A stretch of 38,869 nt of DNA from Palsa-883 sp035486355 (lineage in GTDB: Bacteria; Pseudomonadota; Alphaproteobacteria; Acetobacterales; Acetobacteraceae): assembly GCA_035486355.1 (NCBI GenBank), contig DATHNE010000317.1:1-38869 (forward strand), given 5' to 3'. Numbering within the stretch: the stretch's first letter is position 1; every line of letters starts with the position of its first letter. The notes under the pieces are model-generated. The model worked only from the letters and a program-made list of their open reading frames with translations, was not told the DNA's origin and ran no database searches. The translations under genes were made by a program, and so were the position numbers. This document shows positions 1 to 8,953 of this stretch, piece by piece.

Positions 1-1005
1 CACGGCATATTTGCCGGTCTCCGCCGGATCGCCGGGGCCGTTCGACAGGAACACGCCATCCGGCTTGTGACGCAGGATGTCCTCGGCGCTTGCCGTCGCC
101 GGCACCACGGTGACCTTGCAACCCGCAGCCGCGAGCGAGCGCAGAATGTTACGCTTGGCGCCGTAATCCACTGCGACGACATGATGCTTGGGCGCGGTCT
201 GTTGGCCATATCCGACCGGCCAGACCCAGCGCGTCTCATCCCAGTCGTACATCTGCCGGCAACTGACCTCCTTCGCGAGGTCCATGCCTTCCAGTCCGGG
301 CCAGGCCACAGCTTGGGCGCGCAGTGCATCGAGATCGAAACGCCCGTCCATCGGATAGGCCAGCACGCCAGTCGGGGCACCGCCGTCGCGGATGCGGCAG
401 GTCAGCGCGCGGGTGTCGACGCCGCCGACACCCGCCACGCCGCGCGCCCGCAGCCAGTCATCCAGATGCTGCGTCGCACGCCAGTTCGCCGGCTCGGTAA
501 TGTCCTGCTTCACCACCAGGCCGCGCGCGGCGATCAGGGTGGCCTCGATGTCCTCGGGGTTGGTGCCGACATTGCCGATGTGGGGGAAGGTGAATGTGAT
601 GATCTGCCCCGCATAGGACGGGTCGGTCAGGGTTTCCTGATAGCCGGTCATGCCGGTGTTGAAGCAGACCTCGCCGACGGGTGTGGGCGTCGCGGTATGG
701 GCGCCGAAGCCGCGGCCCCAGAACACCGCCCCATCGGCGAGCACCAGGGCTGCCGTGGCGCCAGGCGGAACGTCTTGAGCGGTCGCCGCCGGTTCGGGCA
801 TGGTGGCACTCGCGCGCAGGACGGGGGCAGCGGACAAGTCGGCCAGGCTCAGGCCAGTGGCGGCACTCACAGCAGGCCAATGGCGGGACGGGATGGCGCC
901 GGATTGTCGCCATTTGCGCACCGCCTCGGTGCCAACGCCGGTCAGAGCGGCGGCGGCGGCGGGGCCGCCGAGGCGGTCGATGATCGCGTCCACGGTGGTC
1001 GGCAT
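1..1005 (-). CDS. carA: Carbamoyl-phosphate synthase small subunit with N-terminal helix-turn-helix domain (3' end outside window)
   Basis: CarA is the glutaminase subunit of carbamoyl-phosphate synthase, which feeds pyrimidine and arginine synthesis. From about residue 83 the reading shows the CarA N-terminal domain (VCFNTGMTGYQETLTDPSY, then TFPHIGNVGTNPED and GGVDTRALT) and the beginning of the class I amidotransferase domain (VAVDYGAKRNILRSLA, FLSNGPGDPAETG). The catalytic Cys/His part lies beyond position 1. The reading frame is open upstream of the usual CarA start (ATG at 799-801) to an ATG at 1003-1005. This adds 68 residues that look like a Cro/YdaS-type helix-turn-helix: IIDRLGGPAAAAALTGVGTE, then AVRKWRQSGAIPSRHWPAVS. 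Neither ATG has a clear ribosome binding site. A promoter placed for a leaderless transcript at 1005 favours the long form. What is seen is one uninterrupted frame; that it is made as one fused protein is inference. Confidence 0.9.
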   Translation of the reverse strand, partial: MPTTVDAIIDRLGGPAAAAALTGVGTEAVRKWRQSGAIPSRHWPAVSAATGLSLADLSAAPVLRASATMPEPAATAQDVPPGATAALVLADGAVFWGRGFGAHTATPTPVGEVCFNTGMTGYQETLTDPSYAGQIITFTFPHIGNVGTNPEDIEATLIAARGLVVKQDITEPANWRATQHLDDWLRARGVAGVGGVDTRALTCRIRDGGAPTGVLAYPMDGRFDLDALRAQAVAWPGLEGMDLAKEVSCRQMYDWDETRWVWPVGYGQQTAPKHHVVAVDYGAKRNILRSLAAAGCKVTVVPATASAEDILRHKPDGVFLSNGPGDPAETGKYAV

Positions 1006-1011
1006 GCGGGT

Positions 1012-1040
1012 TATGTATGGGAAGGAATTTCCCGGCACAA
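1012..1040 (-). promoter_or_regulatory. Sigma-70-like promoter of the carA frame, apparently leaderless
   Basis: On the minus strand TTGTGC (1040-1035) and TACATA (1017-1012) are separated by exactly 17 bases, and the ATG of the long carA frame begins 6 bases after the -10 box. Transcription would then start at or next to the A of the ATG, giving a leaderless mRNA, which fits the absence of a Shine-Dalgarno sequence. The divergent GFA gene starts at 1088. Prediction by pattern only. Confidence 0.45.
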
Positions 1041-1087
1041 CCCCAATGATCGAACTGGGAGGTTTTTTACCGACGAAGGAGGGACAA

Positions 1088-1579
1088 ATGGCGGGACGAG
1101 CAGTTGTCGCGACCGGAGGATGCCAGTGCGGGGCGGTGCGCTACGCGCTGTATGCGATGCCCGAGGGCAGCGTTTGCCATTGCCGGATGTGCCAGAAAGC
1201 CACGGGAGGCTTCTTCGCGGCCCTGGCCAAGGTGGACAAGGCAGACCTGGTCTGGACGCGGGGCGCGCCGGCGGGGTTCCGCAGCTCACCGGCGGCGTGC
1301 CGGGATTTCTGCGCCGCCTGCGGCACACCGTTGACCTTCCGGTTCCTGGACGCGGCGCATATGGAGGTGACAATCGGCAGTCTCGACCAGCCGGCGTTGG
1401 CACCGCCGAAGATGAATTTCGGGGTGGAGAGCCGCTACACCTTCATCGCCGACCTCGTCCCCGGCGTGCTGCCCGACAAGCAGACCAATCAGACCGGGGC
1501 GGCGACGCGGAATGTGACGACCCGGCAGCATCCGGACCACGACACCCCGGAGGGATGGCAGCCGGCGGCGCTGTTCTGA
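1088..1579 (+). CDS. GFA-family zinc-binding protein
   Basis: This 163-residue protein has the cysteine layout of the GFA (glutathione-dependent formaldehyde-activating enzyme-like) fold: C12-x-C14 in GGCQCGAVRY, C30/C32/C35 in VCHCRMCQK and C75/C78 in CAACGTPL, which bind structural and putative catalytic zinc. Members of the family are often annotated only by fold, and few have a proven substrate, so no reaction is assigned. The start at 1088 is chosen because GGAGGG lies directly upstream; the open frame extends further 5' (to 800), but that part overlaps the minus-strand carA domain and looks random. The gene is divergent from carA, with an 82-base gap, and 7 bases separate its stop from upp, so the two may be co-transcribed. 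The C-terminal tail past about residue 130 is rich in Thr and polar residues and is not conserved fold. Confidence 0.85.
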   Translation: MAGRAVVATGGCQCGAVRYALYAMPEGSVCHCRMCQKATGGFFAALAKVDKADLVWTRGAPAGFRSSPAACRDFCAACGTPLTFRFLDAAHMEVTIGSLDQPALAPPKMNFGVESRYTFIADLVPGVLPDKQTNQTGAATRNVTTRQHPDHDTPEGWQPAALF

Positions 1580-1586
1580 GGTAGCG

Positions 1587-2222
1587 ATGGACCATCCTCG
1601 CCTGACCGTGCTGGACCACCCGCTGATCCAGCACAAGCTGACCCTGCTGCGAGACAAGACCACCGGCACCGCGGCGTTCCGCCAGCTCGCGCGCGAGATC
1701 AGCCTGCTGATGGCCTATGAGGTGACACGCCCGTTGCCGCTGGAGACGGTGCGGATCGAGACACCACTGGAAGTGATGGATGCGCCCCGGCTGGCGGGGA
1801 AGAAGCTGTGCATCGTGTCGATCCTGCGCGCAGGCAGCGGGATCCTGGAGGGGATGCTGGACCTGATCCCCTCGGCGCGGGTCGGGCACCTGGGGCTGTA
1901 CCGGGACACGGTGACGCTGCAGGCGGTGGAGTACTACTGCAAGCTGCCGGAGGACGTGGCGCAGCGGCTGGCGATCGTGGTGGATCCGATGCTGGCGACG
2001 GGCAACTCGGCGATCGCGGCGATCAGTCGGTTGAAGCAGGCAGGGGTGACGGAGCTGCGGTTCGCCTGTTTGCTGGCGGCGCCCGAGGGGTTGCGGGCGA
2101 TGGCGGCGGCGCATCCGGACGTGCCGGTGTTGACCGCGGCGGTGGACCGGGGGTTGGATGGGCACGGTTACATAAGGCCAGGGCTGGGAGACGCGGGAGA
2201 TCGGTTGTTCGGGACGAAATAG
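1587..2222 (+). CDS. upp: Uracil phosphoribosyltransferase
   Basis: Upp converts uracil and PRPP to UMP in pyrimidine salvage in the cytoplasm. The 211-residue length is normal for the family. Visible marks are SILRAGSGILEGM (residues 78-90), LGLYRDTVTLQAVEYYCKLP (102-121), the PRPP-binding motif VVDPMLATGNSA (131-142) and the C-terminal uracil-binding segment AVDRGLDGHGYIRPGLGDAGDRLFGTK. The ATG at 1587 follows the GFA stop by 7 bases. The nearby divergent carA belongs to de novo pyrimidine synthesis, so both routes to UMP sit together, although nothing visible proves common control. Confidence 0.97.
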   Translation: MDHPRLTVLDHPLIQHKLTLLRDKTTGTAAFRQLAREISLLMAYEVTRPLPLETVRIETPLEVMDAPRLAGKKLCIVSILRAGSGILEGMLDLIPSARVGHLGLYRDTVTLQAVEYYCKLPEDVAQRLAIVVDPMLATGNSAIAAISRLKQAGVTELRFACLLAAPEGLRAMAAAHPDVPVLTAAVDRGLDGHGYIRPGLGDAGDRLFGTK

Positions 2223-2251
2223 AGCGAAGCGGCCGCATTGATAAACGACCC

Positions 2252-2272
2252 GCGTATGCTAATGTCATACGC
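2252..2272. promoter_or_regulatory. Palindromic operator before the antitoxin gene
   Basis: A perfect inverted repeat, GCGTATG - 7 bases - CATACGC, ends on the base before the antitoxin ATG. A possible -35 (TTGATA, 2238-2243) lies just upstream. Ribbon-helix-helix antitoxins normally repress their own operon by binding such palindromes, so this is the expected autoregulatory site. The assignment is inference from position and symmetry. Confidence 0.6.
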
Positions 2273-2551
2273 ATGGCTGCTTCAACGTCCCCCGCTTCTG
2301 TCCTGAGTGTCCGCGTCAATCGCGCCGAACGGGCGATCCTGGAAGCGGCTGCCGCGCAGTCGCATACAACGCTGAGCGAGTTTGTCCGCCGCAAGGCGCT
2401 GGAGTCCGCCGAGGCGGAGATCCTCAATCGCGCGGTGGTGACCATTCCGGCCAAGGATTGGGAGGCGTTCGAGGCTTGGGTCGGGCGCCCTGCGGAACCC
2501 GTACCCGCGCTTGCCGAACTCGTGCGACGCCGTCCAACCTGGGAAGACTAG
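2273..2551 (+). CDS. DUF1778/TacA-like ribbon-helix-helix antitoxin
   Basis: This 92-residue protein starts with a ribbon-helix-helix DNA-binding half (SVRVNRAERAILEAAAAQSH, then TTLSEFVRRKALESAEAEIL), followed by a C-terminal toxin-binding tail (LNRAVVTIPAKDWEAFEAWV onward). That is the plan of DUF1778 antitoxins, which neutralise GNAT acetyltransferase toxins of the TacT/AtaT type. A GNAT toxin gene follows with overlap. The ATG at 2273 directly abuts the palindrome; no Shine-Dalgarno sequence is visible, so translation may be leaderless. An open frame continues upstream into upp, but it is the wrong frame of that gene. Confidence 0.88.
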   Translation: MAASTSPASVLSVRVNRAERAILEAAAAQSHTTLSEFVRRKALESAEAEILNRAVVTIPAKDWEAFEAWVGRPAEPVPALAELVRRRPTWED

Positions 2552-3063
2552 ACATCGCGCTGGTCCTACCCCCGCGTGCGCTCCGCGAGGACGATGATCG
2601 CAGCCAGTTCGATTGCGGACGGGAGTCGCTCAATGCTTGGTTCCGGAGGCATGCCTGGCACAATCACGCTGGCGGCGTGTCACGCGTCAACGTCATCGTC
2701 GATGCGGCATCGGGACAAATTGCTGCCTACGTCACGCTGAGCGCCGCCCAGATTGAACGAGGCTTCCTGCCGAAGCCATTGCAACGCGACCAGCCTGACC
2801 CGGTGCCCGCGACACTCCTCGGCCAACTCGCGGTCCATCATGCGTTCCAGGGCCAGGGGCATGCCGCTTCGTTGTTGCTGTTCGCGCTGCGGACGGCGCT
2901 ACGCGCCTCGGAGCGCATCGGGAGCATGGGCGTCATGACCCACCCATTGGACGATGGTCTGCGCGGGTTCTATGGCCGGTGGGGATTTCAGGATCTGCCG
3001 TTCGATCCGCGGCGTGCCATGTTCGTGCGGATGGTTGATCTGCACGCAAACCTCGCGGTCTGA
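2458..3063 (+). CDS. GNAT toxin of the TacT type (start uncertain)
   Basis: TacT-type toxins acetylate the amino group of charged tRNAs and block translation. The fold is visible: FDCGRESLNAWFRRHA near the N-terminus, the acetyl-CoA loop QLAVHHAFQGQGHAASLLL (Q-x-x-G-x-G/A), and GLRGFYGRWGFQDLP containing the tyrosine typical of the catalytic site. The conserved part starts at about 2554. There, eight bases after GGGAAG, the in-frame codon is ATC rather than ATG or GTG. The only ATG in frame is at 2458, inside the antitoxin gene, and would add about 32 unrelated residues; CTG at 2539 is another option. The toxin may therefore be poorly expressed or silenced. The frame is otherwise intact, and the overlap with the antitoxin suggests coupled translation. 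Confidence 0.82.
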   Translation: MGGVRGLGRAPCGTRTRACRTRATPSNLGRLDIALVLPPRALREDDDRSQFDCGRESLNAWFRRHAWHNHAGGVSRVNVIVDAASGQIAAYVTLSAAQIERGFLPKPLQRDQPDPVPATLLGQLAVHHAFQGQGHAASLLLFALRTALRASERIGSMGVMTHPLDDGLRGFYGRWGFQDLPFDPRRAMFVRMVDLHANLAV

Positions 3064-3138
3064 CGTTGCGCGGCGTGTCAAATCGCTGACGTCGCGGCTA
3101 TGCTGCGATGACGGTATTCCAGCTCCGGGAGTCGCTCC

Positions 3139-3597
3139 ATGGCCTTGCGCGATCAGTTCACCGACCAGCTCAAGACCTCGATGAAGGCGGGCACCGCCCC
3201 TCGCACCTCCACGCTGCGCATGATCATGGCGAAGCTGAAGGACATCGACATCGCCGCGCGGCCCAAGGGCATCGACAAGGTGCCAGATGACGAGGTGCTG
3301 GCGATGCTGCGGGGGATGGTGAAGTCGCGGCGGGAGTCAGTGGAGCTGTACAAGCAGGGCGGGCGACAGGACCTGGTGGACAAGGAGGAAGCCGAGATCA
3401 CCGTGATCGAAAGCTTCCTGCCGCAGCAGATGGATGAGGCATCGACGGTCGCCGCCGTGGACGCCGCGATTGCCGAGACCGGCGCGGCCAGCATCAAGGA
3501 TATGGGCAAGGTGATGGCCGCGCTGCGGGCGAAGCATGCGGCGACGCTGGACATGGCCAAGGCCGGGCCGCTGGTGAAGGCGAGGTTGGGCGCGTGA
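3139..3597 (+). CDS. yqeY: GatB/YqeY domain protein
   Basis: This is a 152-residue free-standing YqeY protein, related to the tail domain of the GatB subunit of the tRNA-dependent amidotransferase; the cellular role is not settled. The sequence is typical: MALRDQFTDQLKTSMKAGT, TLRMIMAKLKDIDIAAR, DDEVLAMLRGMVKSRRESVE, the acidic KEEAEITVIESFLPQQM and the C-terminal MGKVMAALRAKHAATLDMAK. GGGAG lies upstream of the ATG. It sits 31 bases before dnaG, an order (yqeY-dnaG-rpoD) often seen in alphaproteobacteria. Confidence 0.93.
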   Translation: MALRDQFTDQLKTSMKAGTAPRTSTLRMIMAKLKDIDIAARPKGIDKVPDDEVLAMLRGMVKSRRESVELYKQGGRQDLVDKEEAEITVIESFLPQQMDEASTVAAVDAAIAETGAASIKDMGKVMAALRAKHAATLDMAKAGPLVKARLGA

Positions 3598-3628
3598 TGC
3601 ACATGAGGATGGCGGCTCAGGGGGTCTG

Positions 3629-5446
3629 ATGGCGCTGCCGCCGCAATTCCTGGACGAACTGCGCGGGCGCACGCCGCTATCGGCGGTGATCGGGCGGCGG
3701 GTGCGGCTGGCGCGGTCGGGACGGCAATGGAAGGGCTGCTGCCCGTTCCATGGGGAGAAGACCCCTAGCTTCTACGTCTACGACGACCACTACCATTGCT
3801 TCGGCTGCGGCGCGCACGGCGATGCGATCGGCTTCGTCATGCAAAGCCAGGGTGCTGGCTTCATGGAAGCTGTGGAGCAGCTCGCGGCCGAGGCGGGGCT
3901 GGAGGTGCCGAAGCCCTCACCCGAGGCGGCGGAAGCGGACCGCCGGCGGCACGATCTGACCTCGGTGCTGGAGCTGGCCCAGACCACTTATCAGCGGCGG
4001 TTGCGGCTGCCGGAAGGGCGGGCGGCGCTGGATTATCTGCGTGGCCGTGGGCTGAGCGACGAGACGATCCAGCGTTTCGGCCTTGGCTGGTCAGGCGAAG
4101 GACGCGGCGCTCTGATCGGCGAATTGAAACGCGAGGGGATCGAGCAGGACCGGTTGATGGAGACCGGCCTGCTGCGCGGCGGCGAGGATGGCGGGCGCGT
4201 CGGCGAGCTCTTCTTCAATCGTGTGATGTTCCCGATCTGCGACCGGCGCGGACGGGTGATCAGCTTCGGCGGGCGCACGCTGGGCGACGGCCAACCGAAA
4301 TACCTGAATGGGCCGGAAACCGCATTGTTCTCCAAGCGTCGCAATCTGTATGCGCTGGACCTCGCCCGTGCCGCACGGGGCGCCACCATCGTGGTGGTTG
4401 AAGGCTACATGGACGTGATCGCGCTGCATCAGGCGGGATTCACCGGCGCGGTGGCGCCGCTGGGGACGGCATTGACCGAGGAACAGTTGGAGGAGCTGTG
4501 GCGCCTGTCGCCGGCGCCGGTCCTATGCTTTGACGGCGACGCCGCCGGCGCACGCGCCGCCGCCCGCAGTGCGGACCTCGCGCTGCCACTGCTGGCGCCG
4601 GATCGCAGCCTGCGAATTGCCACCCTGCCGGGCGGGGAAGATCCCGACACACTGGTGCGCCGCCAGGGCAATGCCGCCTTCCAGGGGGTGCTGGACGCCG
4701 CCCGTCCGCTGGCCGAGGCGCTGTATGACATGCTGCGCGAGGGTGGGGGCGATAGTACGCCGGAGCAGCGCGCTGCATTCCGTACCAGGCTGGAGGACAC
4801 GGCCCGCCGCATCCCCGACAAGACGCTGGCGGGTGAGTATCGCCGCGAGCTGCAAAATCGTTTCTTCGACGCGCAGCGCAAAAAGCGGCCCGTCCAATGG
4901 CGCGCGGGACAGCGTGGCCAGAGCCAGCAACCGTCCACCTCCACCCGCACCCCGCCGCGGCCGACCCCCAGCGCCGACGGGGTCGTGCACGAACGCATCC
5001 GGGTACTGACGGCCATCCTGCTGCGCCATCCGGGCCTGCTGCACGACGTGGCGCACGCCTACGCGGCGTTGGCCCTGCCGCCCACCCTGGATCGGCTGCG
5101 CCACGCGCTGATTGCGTGGGCGCATGCGGCCGATCCGCTTGACTCAGCGGCGTTGATGTCCCACCTGGAAACATCCGGCATGGCAGATGAGGTTGGACAG
5201 GCGCTGGCGGCGGTTCCCGTGCCGCTCCCGTCCTGTGCCGCCCCAGACGTGATGCCGGCGGAGGCCGAGGCGGGCTGGTGGCATATTTTCGGGTTCCTGA
5301 ACGTGGCGCGGCTGCGCGAAGAAGTGGCGGAAGCCGAGGCCGACTTCGCGCGGGCGATGACACCGGTGAACCAGAATCGCCTCCGGGCCCGCAAGGAGGC
5401 GTTGCTGCGGGTGGAGAGCGGCGAACCCGACGAAATCGCCGCATAG
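3629..5446 (+). CDS. dnaG: DNA primase
   Basis: DnaG makes RNA primers at the replication fork with the DnaB helicase. Its 605 residues match the usual bacterial size. The CHC2 zinc finger is complete (C38, H41, C57, C60 in CCPFHGEKTPSF and YHCFGCGAHGDA). The RNA polymerase domain shows YLRGRGLSDETIQRFGLGW, and FFNRVMFPICDRRGRVISFG, and the Toprim centre shows the glutamate of VVEGYMDVIALHQAG and the acidic pair of LCFDGDAAGARAA. The region after about residue 420 is a Pro/Thr/Gln-rich linker leading to the poorly conserved C-terminal helicase-binding domain. The gene is followed closely by rpoD. Confidence 0.97.
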   Translation: MALPPQFLDELRGRTPLSAVIGRRVRLARSGRQWKGCCPFHGEKTPSFYVYDDHYHCFGCGAHGDAIGFVMQSQGAGFMEAVEQLAAEAGLEVPKPSPEAAEADRRRHDLTSVLELAQTTYQRRLRLPEGRAALDYLRGRGLSDETIQRFGLGWSGEGRGALIGELKREGIEQDRLMETGLLRGGEDGGRVGELFFNRVMFPICDRRGRVISFGGRTLGDGQPKYLNGPETALFSKRRNLYALDLARAARGATIVVVEGYMDVIALHQAGFTGAVAPLGTALTEEQLEELWRLSPAPVLCFDGDAAGARAAARSADLALPLLAPDRSLRIATLPGGEDPDTLVRRQGNAAFQGVLDAARPLAEALYDMLREGGGDSTPEQRAAFRTRLEDTARRIPDKTLAGEYRRELQNRFFDAQRKKRPVQWRAGQRGQSQQPSTSTRTPPRPTPSADGVVHERIRVLTAILLRHPGLLHDVAHAYAALALPPTLDRLRHALIAWAHAADPLDSAALMSHLETSGMADEVGQALAAVPVPLPSCAAPDVMPAEAEAGWWHIFGFLNVARLREEVAEAEADFARAMTPVNQNRLRARKEALLRVESGEPDEIAA

Positions 5447-5535
5447 GGTAGAGGGGGATTTTCGTGGTGCTGGCCACATCGCGAAACCCCATGGGGGCCG
5501 ATATATCGCGGCCGACTGAAGGAGTGCCGAGAGCG

Positions 5536-7491
<1,956 letters not shown>

Positions 7492-7501
7492 TCGTCACCG
7501 C

Positions 7502-8059
7502 ATGGAGCCAGTCACGCGGGTTGGCGTAACCGTCACCTTCCTGCGGATGGATCGCCCGCCGGCCGAGACGGCGCCCTCGCTGTCGTCGACGCAGCAGGTG
7601 GTGCGCGTCGGCACGCCGAGCGTGGGGTTCTACCGGTATTTGTATCATACCGTCGGCGCGGACTACGTGTGGTGGCTGCGCCGGACTATGCCGGATGCGG
7701 AACTGGCGGCATTGCTGCGCGATCCGCTGGTGTCGATCCATGTGCTGTACGCCGAAGGCGAGCCAGCCGGGTTCTTCGAGCTTGATGCGCGCGGCTGGAC
7801 CGATGTGAATTTGAGCTATTTCGGGCTGATGCCGCACGCGGTGGGCACCGGCGTGGGGTATGCGTTCCTGCGTCAGGCGGTGGATCTGGTGTGGCGGTCG
7901 GGCGCGCGGGGGATGACCGTGAACACGTGCACCGCTGATCATCCCCGGGCGTTGCCGACCTATCTGCGGGCGGGCTTCAGAACGCTGCGGCAAGTGCGCG
8001 AGCAATGGAATGTGCCACTTCGGCTGGGGATGCGGATTCCCGATTCGTTGCGGATATAA
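7502..8059 (+). CDS. GNAT-family N-acetyltransferase
   Basis: This is a 185-residue protein of the GCN5-related acetyltransferase fold. Visible are the beta4 segment VSIHVLYAEGEPAGFFELDA, the acetyl-CoA loop region GLMPHAVGTGVGYAFLRQAV (a divergent R/Q-x-x-G-x-G/A) and the C-terminal NTCTADHPRALPTYLRAGFR, with the tyrosine near the end of the motif. Substrate unknown. It begins 10 bases after the rpoD stop and is probably transcribed with it. It is unrelated in sequence to the TacT-like toxin at 2458-3063, and no antitoxin gene accompanies it. Confidence 0.8.
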   Translation: MEPVTRVGVTVTFLRMDRPPAETAPSLSSTQQVVRVGTPSVGFYRYLYHTVGADYVWWLRRTMPDAELAALLRDPLVSIHVLYAEGEPAGFFELDARGWTDVNLSYFGLMPHAVGTGVGYAFLRQAVDLVWRSGARGMTVNTCTADHPRALPTYLRAGFRTLRQVREQWNVPLRLGMRIPDSLRI

Positions 8060-8075
8060 ACCGCCGGCGCACGGA

Positions 8076-8366
8076 TTACCGATCAGGCTGCACGACCCGG
8101 CGGACAAAATTGACGCTGGTTCTGACCATCGGTACAAGCCAGTCTACAGCCGTATTTTCCCGTGCCTGGCGCCGACCACAGAGCAGCGCGACAGCGTCAT
8201 CGAACGGCATGAGGAGTAAATCGTGCTGCTTGCGTGAAGCGTCCTCACGTTCTCGCCTTTCCTGCGCTTCAACCTCATGGCGGTGTCGTTCCTGCTCTCC
8301 GGAGATTCGCTCCCGCATCTCCATCAGGTCGCGCCGCAGCGATAATGCTTTTGGCTCAACCCTCAC
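8076..8366 (-). CDS. Hypothetical protein, last gene of a decayed three-gene chain
   Basis: Not recognised. The GTG at 8366 overlaps the TGA of the upstream broken gene by four bases (GTGA), the arrangement of translationally coupled genes, which is my main reason to believe this strand. The 96-residue product has a highly charged, coiled-coil-like N-terminal half (MEMRERISGEQERHRHEVEA) and a hydrophobic C-terminal half (LLLMPFDDAVALLCGR, AVDWLVPMVRTSVNFVRRVV). No signal peptide is seen. It is open and intact, but its upstream partners are broken, so it may no longer be expressed. The competing plus-strand frame is proline/alanine-rich and looks like a shadow. Confidence 0.4.
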   Translation of the reverse strand: MRVEPKALSLRRDLMEMRERISGEQERHRHEVEAQERREREDASRKQHDLLLMPFDDAVALLCGRRQARENTAVDWLVPMVRTSVNFVRRVVQPDR

Positions 8367-8684
8367 GCGACAATCTCATCATCCGCGGGATGGTAGTCCG
8401 TCCATTGCGCGGTTATTTCGATGAGCTTGTCGGTAAACAATCCGGAAAGGCCTCGTTGATCGAGTTCGTCCAGCAACACGACAGCGAATTCGTGCTTCGT
8501 AAACTTCTTGCCCGTCGCACTGTTCCGATCGTTGGGGAACCTCCGGACAAGGTCCTACGGAACCCCGGCGGGGCGCAAAAGGCGATCTGCGGCGAGACCT
8601 TTGACATCAATTAGCGTTGGCGATTACCTCGGCGATGAAGCGCCTTGCCTCGGTTGTGCCCCTCTCGGTTGCCTCGTCGTGCAT
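8363..8684 (-). pseudogene. Broken small gene (one frameshift, one nonsense codon)
   Basis: Starting from ATG at 8684, which overlaps the stop of the preceding gene by one base, the frame reads MHDEATERGTTEARRFIAEV and stops at a TGA (8609-8607). A shift by one base near 8615 restores a convincing protein: LIDVKGLAADRLLRPAGVP, then TAG at 8557-8555. In that same frame it continues DLVRRFPNDRNSATGKKFTK, HEFAVVLLDELDQRGLSGLF, TDKLIEITAQWTDYHP and ends at TGA 8365-8363. The composite would be about 107 residues, acidic and helical. Family not recognised. Continuity of protein-like sequence on both sides of each lesion, plus the overlapping start and stop signals, supports decay of a real gene. 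Confidence 0.5.
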
Positions 8685-8911
8685 TAGGGATTTGCCTCAG
8701 TGGGGGATGGATGGATCGATGAGGCCGCCAACCATGTATCGATATCGGTCGCATCAAAGACCGCTGTAAGCCCCTTACGTCCGTGCAAAAGCAAGGTCAA
8801 AGCGAGCTTGCCCTTGGGGACCCGGAATGCGGAAAGGGGGGATGCGTGCTCTCGTCACTGACCGTACTCCAAACGGGGCGAATCGACTCGCCTGTTGACA
8901 TAGTACGTCAT
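8684..8911 (-). pseudogene. Small gene interrupted by an in-frame TGA at codon 19
   Basis: ATG at 8911 opens MTYYVNRRVDSPRLEYGQ, then TGA (8857-8855), and in the same frame continues REHASPLSAFRVPKGKLALT, LLLHGRKGLTAVFDATDIDT, WLAASSIHPSPTEANP to TAA at 8686-8684. Without the TGA it would be a 75-residue protein whose stop overlaps the next ATG (TAATG). A single G-to-A change of a TGG tryptophan codon would explain the stop. Not recognised. It is the first gene of the minus-strand chain and is divergent from the Xre/RES toxin-antitoxin pair. Confidence 0.5.
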
Positions 8912-8922
8912 GAGCCTAAATA
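8895..8922 (+). promoter_or_regulatory. Possible promoter of the Xre/RES operon
   Basis: A perfect -35 hexamer TTGACA (8895-8900) is followed 16 bases later by TAAATA (8917-8922) in a locally A/T-rich stretch, and AAAGGAG follows at 8926-8932. The -10 is a weak match. The site lies within the start of the divergent broken gene, and a short symmetrical sequence (TGAC - 7 bases - GTCA, 8897-8911) overlaps it, as might be expected for autoregulation. Confidence 0.3.
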
Positions 8923-8953
8923 AATAAAGGAGCAACCACGAGACATTGGGCAT

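Noticed and set aside
67..1584. Plus-strand open frame of 505 codons across the carA region
   Set aside because: It is the antisense of carA; the product is rich in Arg, Gly and His with no domain, while the minus strand reads as clear CarA.
8234..8614. Plus-strand open frame of 126 codons
   Set aside because: Pro/Ala-rich with no start signals. The minus strand shows overlapping starts and stops and more convincing protein sequence, though neither is proven.
8363..8911. Programmed recoding (TGA/TAG read-through) instead of decay in the small-gene chain
   Set aside because: Two different stop codons plus a frameshift within 350 bases, and no visible recoding structure, make ordinary mutation the simpler explanation.
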